A stretch of 64,000 nucleotides of DNA from Pelargonium x hortorum (Eukaryota > Streptophyta > Magnoliopsida > Geraniales > Geraniaceae). The translations under genes and the position numbers were made by a program. The notes beneath the pieces are model-generated. The model was not told the DNA's origin and made no database searches. It saw nothing but the letters and a program-made list of their open reading frames with translations. The stretch is from positions 1-64,000 of the forward strand of contig JAYMTJ010000005.1 of NCBI GenBank assembly GCA_036897525.1. The letters are read 5' to 3'. Positions 50,377-61,600 of the stretch are shown here, one piece after another (position 1 is the first letter of the stretch; each line of letters begins with the position of its first letter).

Positions 50377-53300
50377 AAATTGGGTCCTTACGAGATTGCA
50401 GTTTTTAGTCAATTCTTCGTGAATTGAAATTGAAAATGTAAAGTCTTGAAAAAAAGTCAGGATTTCTCTTTTATATAATAACTATGAACCTTTCTCTTAA
50501 GTCAACTGTTCTGTTTTCTTTTATCTTAAACCTTTATAGTATAGAAAGTTTGTGTAGTAAGGAGTCTCTTTCTTGCTGGACTTACTTAACTCGTGTACCC
50601 GTACCCAAGACAGAATAATAATTCTAAAATAAGGGTAAGTAAAAGCTTCCTATTCTAGCTCTCCTGAATCTGAACAAAGCTAATGGAGTCTTCTCTATGC
50701 TACTGAATGGTGTCCTCCTAAAAAAAAAACACAGGGGCGTAGTTTTGAAATTCGGTAATTACAAGTTTTGACGAATTAATTTAATATAAGGGGTTTCAAA
50801 TAAGAAATTTAGGAAGAAAACAATACTGTGTAGCTCCTCTAGAAAGTAAAGAATCATGATTGTAATTTTGTGCTGCGTACCTGAATTATAGGGGTTGGAA
50901 TCCGGTAATATAAGTAGTGTAAGGTCAGATTTAACTCTTTACGAGCTCCGTAGAAAGTACTTGCTCTACTTGGTAATTGTAAAGCTTGCCCAGTATTCTA
51001 TCTAAATTTGTTTGTTAAGTCGAAACAAAAGAATCCCATTGATGAGGGTGTTCCTGCGCGGGCTTAATTCCTAGATATCCAAAAAACAAAAAGTATAGTA
51101 GTAAAGTGCAACTCTAAACAAGGAGTTTCAAAAGAAATAAACTTCTATTTTGGACAAGATCTAAAAACTTCCATAGCTTAGGAAGTCCTGTGCAATCATT
51201 TACTAATAAAAATATTATCTACCCAGCAGAGCAGGGATTCGCCTCGGATTTACGAGGCCCGTTTACAAGAATGACAAAGCCCTCTGAATGAAATAGACTT
51301 AAACAAACTTATCTAATTATAGTAAGAAATAGATGTCAAGTGAAAGCTCACCTAACTAAGAAGGTACCTACAAACTCTAAATCCTCCTTTTTTTACAATA
51401 GGTGCCCGGCTTTTTATACTAGACTGTAATGTTTTGCTGGAAGCTACTCAAGAATGTCAGGGTGTTTATACTTTTTTGTACTAAGCTAGAACTTATAGAA
51501 TTAAGTACTATAGGTGTTGCACAAGTTGGGTGTGCTTCTGTGAAAAGAGAAACTAGAAGCCTATCATAAAACAAAAGAACCTGTCACTTCGTCGGTCTCA
51601 AAACCCGTACGGATATCCGTTTTCAAGACTTCATTTTTTTCTTGATTTAGTTGGTTATTTGAGATTATACAGCTGTGTTGAGGTCAGAGGTAAGTTCTGC
51701 ATTTTTTAAGATCTTGGTATAAAGTACTCCTATATTTTCAAGTTTTTTTAACGGGCGAATTCCTCAGAAAGATTTTACAAGGCCAATTAAAAAGAATTTT
51801 ATAGCAATATTTTTAGCCTGGTATAACGAAAGTTTTTATATAATATAAAGAGGGCCCTTTACCCTATAGAAGTGTAACACTAACAAGGAGCGCTATATTC
51901 TCTTTCATTTTATTGTAGGCTTGTATTTTTTTCTCATGACAAAAGAAATGGGAGAGCCCCCCTCGGGGAACTTGAAAGTCAAACTCTCTACAAAATTTTA
52001 TTAGACGGGCTTGGGAGTTCTTAATTGCGCCCTTAACTATAGCTCAATATTCTATTCTACGGCTAAAACAAACCTGTTGTACAGGAAACACTCCTACAAA
52101 ACCGAAAATATAAGATAAGGATAAGACTTCGTCTGCCTATTTTAAGAAGTTCTAATAGTAAACCCTGGGTCTTGCTTAATTTTGAGTAATATAAGTAAGG
52201 TTGTGTCTAATTCTTCGCTATGTTTCGGCTCTCGCTGTGTTTATAAAGGGGGCCGCTTTATAATATAATACGTCAGTGTGCCGAAGAATTCTGCTTTGTA
52301 TTATTTTACCTAGAACTCTATCGGATTTATTTGCTCTAATTTTTTAGACTCAAAACTATCAAAAGTACCCGTAAAACATTCAATTAAGCACAAATTTCTG
52401 TTCTGGTGGCATTCTGAAATGAAGGGGTAAGTAAGTATCAGAAGTATAGACTAGAACTGAATTTAACTTATCACTAAAAGAATTCAGATATTACACCCCG
52501 GGCGAAAGGCCCTCTTAGAGATATTAATGTATATAAGGGATACCCTATTCCTTATGCTAGTTATAAATTTCCCTATTGAATTGAGTCAAAAGATAGATCC
52601 GTTATGATAAAAAAATGGCTTGGAACTTAGCATAGAATTTTACGACAGCGCGCTCTTATTTTATATACTTAAATCCAGAAATAGGAAAATAAAGATTTGA
52701 ATGGGGTTGCCCGGAGTATTAAGTTATGACTAACTAGAAGAAAAAAGGGTCTGTCTATAGAAATTTGAAATACAAATGTTAGCTAATCTAAAAGTATATG
52801 GGATACTGGTGTTAGGAACAAGAAACCTTTAGATTGAAAACTCCTCTACTCTAGATCACGGTGGCGGTAATACTTGACAGAATCGAAATGAAAGTAGGAT
52901 CTCAAGATTATAGGTATGAGTTCGATATGTCAGGTATTCCTGCTGGTAAATCGGTTTACTATACTATAAAGACTCTTCCACGAGGCCGTGTTCAAAGTAG
53001 TCCTTTCTAATCTTGTCCATTTGGATTGGAAATGCATTAGATACTTAGATTTAGATAAGATAAGGAAGATCCGTTAAATCTAACTCAACTCTAACTTCGT
53101 CAGCCTTAGGGAATTGGACGACTGCTGCCTAGGACTTTTCCTTTAGTCTAAACCCAGTGAAACAGGAGAGGTATGACACACACCCTTATTAGTCACAAGC
53201 TATAATGCAAGCAATTTAGTTATGGTTTTGTTGTAACAGGGTTTTGGAGATGAATATGTTGGTTATAGTAATGACTCAAGCGTATGATAGTAATTGGGTT

Positions 53301-55353
53301 AAAGAATTCTATCCCAATGCATTACTCAACTATTATATTATTTGCTTGAACTGACTGACACCCTCCTCATTGGTATACCTTCAAACTTTGCCTGGAGTAT
53401 AGGTTTAGCATAAGTCAAGTTTGGGTTAGAGAGAACAACTCTATCCATCCTTGTTTCAAAATTCCGGGGATTCACTTTAACTTTAAATACGGGATACCCC
53501 CACCAAGTCCCCAGATGGATACTGCTATAATAAAAAGAGTTCCGAGAGAGAAGCGCCAAATGCACTCATTTTTCTTTCTTTCAATTTTCAAGTTAGCAGC
53601 AAGAGTATACAAACAAGATTTAGAGAATTCATTTTAAATACTGATTTATCAAGCTTCAAGGCACTCCTCTGTAAGAGTGATCCTAGCCCCAACGAAGCTG
53701 AATAAAGAAAAAAACTAAGAAAGCTTAACCTCTGCCAAAAAATAGGGTTTCTTAAACATTAGTAAGAAAGTAAGAATCCGTTTTCCTCTAACTCTCAGGG
53801 TTTCCGTAAACATTGGGTCTCTATCTCTCCTTTTCCTTCTTATACTAACTAGGCCCTTTGTAGATACAAATAACACTCCGATTAGGATAAGTATCCGGTT
53901 TTTATATAGCAATTACGTCGTATTAAAGTCTAGTTAAATCAGGATTCCTTGTTGAACTTCTCCTTTATTAGAAAGCAGTTATAGGTATTACTACTTATAT
54001 AAAGAATATGTATGTTAGGTCCCTTTTCTTAAAAAAAGCCCATAAAAGAGCTATAACATGCATTTCTTAAGCTGTTGTTTTGTGTAACATAACCCTCCCC
54101 TGATTACCTACGAAGTACCAAGTACACGCGAGGGAACCTAGTCCTGTAGAAGTGCTACAAGGCAAATCAGTTTAAGTATAATATATAATTATTTTAAAAG
54201 CCTGCCTTATCAAGTACTCAATCTAGGATTCTTCTCTTCTCAACAAAGCGCGAGGAACAATGCATCGTGTACAATAAGCCTCCAGAGTTATAGAAGTAAA
54301 ATACTTATAAACCTGTTAAATCAACAATACCCAAAGCTGTCTGCAAATAAACTGTGTGTTTCCGTACCTACTAAAACTGTAGGAGTTTTATAACATAGAT
54401 AATAAAGGGAGCATAAGGCAAAACAAAAGAGTGCAAGTTTCGGTTAATCTGGTATACAAACCGAGGTAGAATCCGGGGTACAAATCCTTTTTTAGAGTAT
54501 ACATACGGGTATTGACCAAAGAGTTTTAGGTCTTTCCTTTGTGAAAGTAAGTAGTTTATATCTATAAAGTTATAGGGCTCAAGTAGGGCTTATATTTTTT
54601 AAATACCAGATTTTGATTACAAATTTCACTTACTATATCTCGTACCCTCACGTTTTGCTTCAAAAAAAGTGAGTTCTCTATTATTCTTGTATTCCTTAAC
54701 TCAAAAAAAACTTGCTAGCTTTTGAGACAGAAAAATGCCCTCTAAAATAACTAAACTTCGCTAAGTCTATTTTCTATAGTATTCGCTTAAAAAAAGAAGG
54801 ATGCTCGGGGGGTATATTCAAGGATAAAAAAAATCACTTTATTCAAATGGGTACTAAGCTAAACTTCCCTCTATACTCTATATAGAGACTCAACCCCCTT
54901 TGCTACCTTTCATTATGTGCCTTTATTCAACAGGAAATTCTACGGAGGGAGCCGTCTTAGAGAATAAACTACCTTGTTACTCAGATATTGTATTAGTCTT
55001 TTCTGATTCGTTTTCAATTCAAGGAATAAGACTTTACTTTACAGAGATGTACTTCGGGCTTTTAGAACTTAATATTCTAAAGCATACTGGGGGTACAAGG
55101 AGAACCTGGTACAGACTTTTAAACTAACGGGTTTTAGGCCGCTTTCTTACTGGTAGGTGTATAGCCGACTTCATTTTATTATTAAATAAAACGGCTCTTC
55201 TTGCACTTTATAGACCCTTGTTAGTTAGAGCTCTTTTTAGTTTTTAGCGGGTTATTCTCGATTTGGAACTTAGTTTCAATCAATATAAAGTAACTTAAAA
55301 TTACATTTAGAAAGAAAGCGCGTAGCCAGGTTAAAGTAAAGTGTCTGACTCTA
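50377..55353. other. gene-free block
   Basis: No gene recognised. Copy 2 of the 38-bp repeat is at 51327-51364. A mixed-texture patch runs from about 52860 to 53310. Minus-strand frames of 75 codons (53338-53565, GTG start) and 65 codons (53715-53912) are chance-sized. Confidence 0.55.
51327..51364 (+). repeat. 38-bp dispersed repeat, copy 2
   Basis: Direct partner of 23459-23496, about 27.9 kb away in the same orientation; 37 of 38 bases are identical. In an organelle genome such short direct repeats can mediate rare recombination, which would excise the intervening 27.9 kb as a circle. That role is inference only. Confidence 0.85.
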
Positions 55354-55653
55354 CTAGATATAACAGATTAATAAGTCCTGTAGTAATAAGGAGTCCGGGG
55401 AATTCTCATCTATGATAGACAAGCTGTAAGTGACCCCTTTTGCTGCTTTAACCCGAAAGTCTAGGCTAGGTCCTTTTTGAATACAAACTCTGTTAATTAC
55501 GAAAGCAATTAAATATTCCCCGCCCAGGAGTTCCATTCTCCATTGACTGCATACGATATGTATATACTTCCCCTTGCAGGGAAAACCAAAAGAAATGCTG
55601 AATATCTTTCTAGGACACCCGTAGACTTGTGAGGGGGTTTGGGGTTTAGACAT
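55354..55653 (-). CDS. hypothetical 99-aa ORF, best standard-code candidate
   Basis: This frame has an ATG start (complement of 55651-55653) and a TAG stop. The amino-acid composition is the most balanced of any standard-code frame in the window: it contains Trp, Met, several Gly, Cys and acidic residues, with stretches such as RKIFSISFGFPCKGKYIHI and DENSPDSLLLQDLL. There is no membrane span, signal peptide or recognisable motif. No ribosome-binding site or promoter is evident upstream, and there is no neighbouring gene. A frame of this length is still expected by chance in 64 kb, so it may not be a gene. Confidence 0.17.
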   Translation of the reverse strand: MSKPQTPSQVYGCPRKIFSISFGFPCKGKYIHIVCSQWRMELLGGEYLIAFVINRVCIQKGPSLDFRVKAAKGVTYSLSIIDENSPDSLLLQDLLICYI

Positions 55654-58600
55654 CCTATAAATTGAACTTGGAGTGACTTTTGTCTAAAAAAGCATTGTTA
55701 GAACGGACTCCTGTCATATTCTTTCTTTTTGAGTAAAGTTTTTTAAAAGACGGAGTAAAACATGCAAGGGGTTCGGAAGTGCGTTATGGGCTACATAGAT
55801 GGCCCCAGAATCGCTTTAGGATTTGGATAGTGAATCTTTTATAAACAAATAACTGCTTACTTGTCGTATGGTGTGTTTAGAACTCCTCCAAAATAGGCTG
55901 CTTTCAGGTGCCCTTTCTTGTCTTGGGTGAAACTACAGCATTTGTTAGCAATCTTTATATATGATTATGATTATATGATGATATCTCTTTTCTTTGGTCT
56001 ATATAAGTTCTTGAAATCTTGAGTTTTTTGGTACGCCCTAACTTGAACGGGGTTGTGACATCCAGTGGAATAAAAGAGGACTCCTAGCACTGAGCTGCAC
56101 GCTACAGCACAATAGACTATCCCAATTAGTAGCTAGTTATACCATTAGAAACTGCTAAAAGAAGATAGTAGATATCTAAAATTTTAAGAAAAGAAAACCC
56201 GGGCTTAGGTGTTAAAGCAATCCCCTCGCGTAAAATAACTAGGACCTAAGATCACGGATAAACAAGACAGTAAGCATAAATCCCCTTAAAGTCTTTTGAG
56301 AATTTCTAAAGGATTGATATCGTGTACCTAATTACTACAGAATCGCCGAGGATATGCACCACTAGTAGAGTTTTATTAACTTACAAATACCAGGAAAACT
56401 CTTACTTAATGACTTAACCCACTCACTACTAACCTACGGGATAGGGATTCTTATTCAGGATTTGTGGGGTAAGGTAAGATTCTCGAAACCGGCATCAGAG
56501 ACTATAGTTTGTACTGTCAAAAAAGAGGCTTAGCAGTAAGGGGATGAATGAATAGAAAGTTTTGGGGTTGGGGTTTTCCAATTCAACTAAAGCAAGGCAT
56601 TTCAAAATAAAGAAATTAAAGTTTTATAAGGTATCCCTACCCTAAACAAGTGACTCCAATATAAAGCTGAATGCATTTTTAGAGTGATATATTAGCAAAG
56701 TATGGGCGAAAGTAAACACTTACTCCTACTATATATTCAGAGATTTCCCTTGCATATCTTCCACAAGTATAAGGATTTTTGTAGCACGGAGATTGGGTTA
56801 GTTTTTTTACAGTTCTAATTTTGGGCGCTTTCCGTCAGTATCTGTATTGGAGTTTCTCCCAGTCTTGATGGTAATAAATTGCCATGATGAATAAGTTAGT
56901 AAAGAGAAAATGTTTAAACTAGCTTGTATTTAATAAGTAGAATTTCTTGTTTTTGTATTTGTAATGGGCTCCCGGAGTTTCTTATTATGAAAGTCCGGTA
57001 TATTTCTGGAATTACGACAAAACTGTTTAATTAAAATTTAGCATATTCAGTAGCAGGACTCTTAAAAGGTACCTTAATATCAGTAGGTTTTTTCCGTGGG
57101 GATCCCCCAGTAATGTATGTGTCAAGGTTAAAAAAAGGTGTGGAGACGGATTCTTTTAAATCTCCCTTAGGTTCTCTCAGGGGTTTTAAAATCCTAAATT
57201 AGCTTTTCTATGAATATGAAATTTGTAAGAGAGTACTCTACTTAAGTTCTTGAAAATGGAGATATTTGGTTTTATATGCTTTTTATTTAGGAATATGGGT
57301 AGCTATTGAACAATATTTATCCCTTTTTTTCAAAAGTATAACCGATTACCGAAGCTTGTTATTTATGAGGGGTACAACAAGAAAATAACTAATAAAGTTT
57401 TTTATTACGAGCCTTACTTTTATCCTTCCAAAGCCAAAATGACTCACCACAGTCAAAAGAGAGAAACTAGTCAAAGGCATTGAACCCTTGTCTTTCTTAT
57501 CAAGAAGTCCCTGCTTTATCCACTTTTATTTTAAAAGCTAGCTATTTATTCTTTTGATAATTAAACTTTCTTTGTACTTTAACCAACAACTCTAAGGTAC
57601 ACTCTAGCCTGCCCCCTACCCGCTACCAATAGACAATACAAAGCACCCATGCATTCCCATACATCTATACCGAAATCTAAAAAGGAAGTGAGTAACTCTT
57701 CATTTAGTTATCACCAGGACTATACTAGAATAAAATAAAGGAACAAGACATCTCCGTGCATAACTGAATTACTTTATACTCGTTGCATTAAAGATAAAGA
57801 AACAAACCTGTAATTTCTAACATACCTTATTTTATATAGTAGTGGATACCATATTTTATATCCCGATTTCCCCTGCGGAAACCTTACTTAATAAAAGGGT
57901 CGCATAAATATCCTTATCTAAAGAGTTTTCAATTTCTTGACAAGCGGCAAGCTATACGCATAGATTTGAAAAAACAATAGCTTTTAGCAGGAGTATTTAA
58001 CTCAGTAAAAAAAGAACTTGGCGCCTCATCGCTTATAAAATCCTTAATTAGGCGTGGATGGTTTCCTTCTGTTCTGGAGCATTTAACAATTTAAATTAAA
58101 AATAGGGAAGTCCCTGGTATAGAATAGAATTATAATGAGATTTTTACTAATAAAAAGAACGGGAAAAGCTTACTTTTTGTAGATATACATATATCCGAAC
58201 CCTAACCCTGGGTAGGCCCCTTAAAAAACTTTATAGAATTTTATAACAAAGCAAGTACTGTAATGTAAATGGACTACTCAGAGAAATCTTATAACTTATT
58301 AACTTATAATTTAAAATACGAAACTAAGGAGCTAATTTATTATCAGCTCGGATCAAGATAATCTAATTTGTAAGGCATTTTTTTGATGCTACCCCAAAAT
58401 CAAAATGTTTTTTGTTTACTATGGACAAATTCGGTATTTGAAGAGATTTATGGCGAGAACCTTGCGTTAAATGGGGGATATTGTAAAAGGACAGTAAACT
58501 GTTCAACGGGCCTCTGTTTCCGTGATATAAGGGCCTTTGAATTTGAAACAAGGCATACTTTTGTAACTTTAACAAAGCATACACTCAAAGGTCGAGTGAA

Positions 58601-61600
58601 GGAAGCAAATACACTTGAGATCATCTAGTTATAGCGTAATAAGGTTCAATTCGTTACATAAAACACAGGGATATTTTCTTGTGCAAGACTCAATAAAGTT
58701 ACATTCCAAAAAGATTACTCTTTAACTTTTCGAATTATAAGACGGTCGTATAAAAACTTTTATCTTTTGAACAAAGCGGATTAAACTTTTGTACTAGGTA
58801 AAGTCAAAGTTCTCGAGGATATTACGGCTTAAAAAAGGAAACCTTAGCGACGTGATAAGCGGAAAGTCTTTTTAATAGCCGAAACTGCTTTGATTATCCC
58901 TAGCGAGGCTTTACCAGTTCAAACTCACTTCGTTGTCCCTAGTATTTTGTTACGTTACTGTTACGACTTACAATTATTCGGGCTTAGTAAACTAACTCTT
59001 TCAACATTTAAATCAAATATGATACTAACCATAAGTACCCAATCCAAAAGCGGGTATCTATACTGACTTTAACCGCCGTATCTGAACCTAGAATTTAATA
59101 GGCTTATTGTTGAGAAGTCATAAACTACTCAACCGTGGTATTTCATTCGCCCTTGAAACCCCCCCGTTAATTCACACGCACTTGTTTGTGCTTTACTGAA
59201 TTTTCTATTGGTAACCGGTTTTTTTGAAGGTAGTACCTAGTAGCGCAATCGTTTCTATTTCTCACGAGCCCCCTATAAAAATGAAAACTCATTAGATTGA
59301 AGTACTTCTTTACTTTTCGTTATGGGGATTAAACCCCTTTTTTATAACCCGGACGGAGTCCTACTTACCCAACGACGAATAACGGGGTTTTTACCAGCCA
59401 ATAGAGTTCCTTTTTTTCTCCTTGAGATACCCTTTCTTTAACAAAAAACTTGGATTAGCAAAAACTATTTAATTTAGGGTAAGGAAAACCCCTAAACGAA
59501 AACTTTTATAAAGCCGTTTTTCAATAGAGTTACCACTAAAGGATCTACGTTATTGTTTGACACTCTATCGTACGTATATTCCCGGTCCAATACTAATGGA
59601 GGAGGCTTTCCGTTGGCCTATAGATAAAAAAAACTATGAACATAACTTTTTTATGTCAGGAAATGAAATCCATTTAGTAGTAGGTTAAAGCCCTACCCTA
59701 GTTAGTATTTGATGATTAAAATAAAGATCCAATGTTCATTATATAAGATCCTTGTCAAAGCACTATTTATTCAGTAGAAGTAGGTCCCCATTAAAAAAGT
59801 ATTAACTCGATTTGAGCCCTTATTATACAGGGAATAGATGCATTAGTAATTGAACTTTCCGTTCAAGGTATTTATCCACTAGTATATCGTTACGTGAACC
59901 TTAAACTTTTACGCTAAGTGTATTTGAACCTACGGTATTCCTATGGATTGCTCTTTGCTCTACCATATGCGATTCCTGGCACTTACTTAATCTTTGTAAA
60001 TAATGAGTCACCACTGTAAAATTCTAATCTAGGCCTTGCTTAATGGGAATGGACAAGATTACTATAACTGGAACATAGGGTACCAGTTTACTTCTTTTTT
60101 ATATACTAACACTTTCACTGTGGGGCTGCTGGCTAACTAAGCCATTGGTTTCCTAATATTTATCTTGTAATTATTTCTGAGTGCACTCGTTAACTAAGTA
60201 TCAAGATTTTTTTTACACGTTCCGGGAAGTACTACTAAGAAGTGTGTGTGGGGATTCCAAAAGAATTTTCTGTAGTCCATAAAAAAACCTATAGCAAAAG
60301 TTTATTTAAGTGCTCGCTTTGTACAAAGTTAGAAGAACTAACTATAGGTATGTTCTATTTGAAAATATAGAATCTTGTCTTTGTTATTCTTATGGAGTCT
60401 GCACCATAACCGAGGCATTCTAAAGTCTACCCATCAAACTCTGACTATATCTTGGACTCACTCTCGAAAACCTAGTTTCAAAGAAATACCACTCGATTAC
60501 TATAAAATTTAGTATTTAGTTATGTTGTAGTTTATAAAAAAGTAAATCGATTTACATTACATCTAAATCCCTGTAAAAACAACTCTCTTAGTCTCTTGTA
60601 CTTACTTTTTCTCTATCCCTAATAAGTTTTGCTCATAACCTTTTTTTTGTCTTAATACCTGCATGTTTCATACTCTTACCCCTATTTTGAGCTAGACTCT
60701 TCTAAATATAGAAGGAAAACTCATTACAAGTAAGTGCCGGACCCAATCCCATTCAAATATGGGTCCCTTATAACTAATATTTCTGTATAGTAAGCTCAAA
60801 GAGAATACCTAACAACAAGAAAAAAGCAGACTCATCCCTTAATTATTGTCTTTACCAGAAAAAGTCTCTACTTTACAAAACGGGTGTAATCTTTATTTAA
60901 TTCTCCTACAATGGCACCTACCGGATTAAGACCTTCGTTATGCAGGAGCCTCTAATCTAAAAAGGTATTCCTGGTATCCAAGTAAGACTCTTCATTTTTT
61001 CTTGCTTTCTTATTAGGGGGAAAGTACGCTCTTGTGAGTATCATCCCCTGGAATTCGACCTTGGTCGAAAAAGAATACCCTAAGTTTCGGGTTAGTGGAC
61101 GAATACCTTATTTGATAAAAAAACGGATTTCCTGATATTCTAAGTTATCAGAACTTATTTTACTAGGATAAACAGAAAACCTAATGCTTAGTTTTAGTTT
61201 GGGATAACTTCATCAGGATCTCCCCAAAAAGGAGTTTTGTAATGTACTTTAGTTTTGACTCATTAGTTCGAGAAAAGTGAATAAAAAAAAGGCTGGCGTA
61301 ATTGCTCCAGTAGATAACTAATACTACCAAGAGTTAAGAGCGCTATTACGAGTTACTTAGAAGCCTATTCTAAAAAAAGGAAAGCTTTTATAACATATCT
61401 AACTCAGTACAGTAGCTAGAACCACTAAATGAAGGGCTTCCCCCACTTTTTTAACAGGAGTTTTTGGGTTTGTATAGGCTTTTGTAGAATAATTCTGTTA
61501 AAATTGCAAGTATCTCTGTCACAAGTCTAAGGTATGAAAGGTTTAGAAGACTTCGGTTTAGTACTGAAGGAAATCCGTTCCGGTTATCAAAGAAAAAGAA

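Noticed and set aside
49972-56712. 14-mer AAAGTATGGGCGAA shared by 49.97 kb and 56.70 kb
   Set aside because: Several 14-mer matches are expected by chance in 64 kb, and the flanks differ.
58383-58628. 81-codon plus frame with antisense 73-codon frame
   Set aside because: Chance-sized, no motif, same two-strand openness problem.
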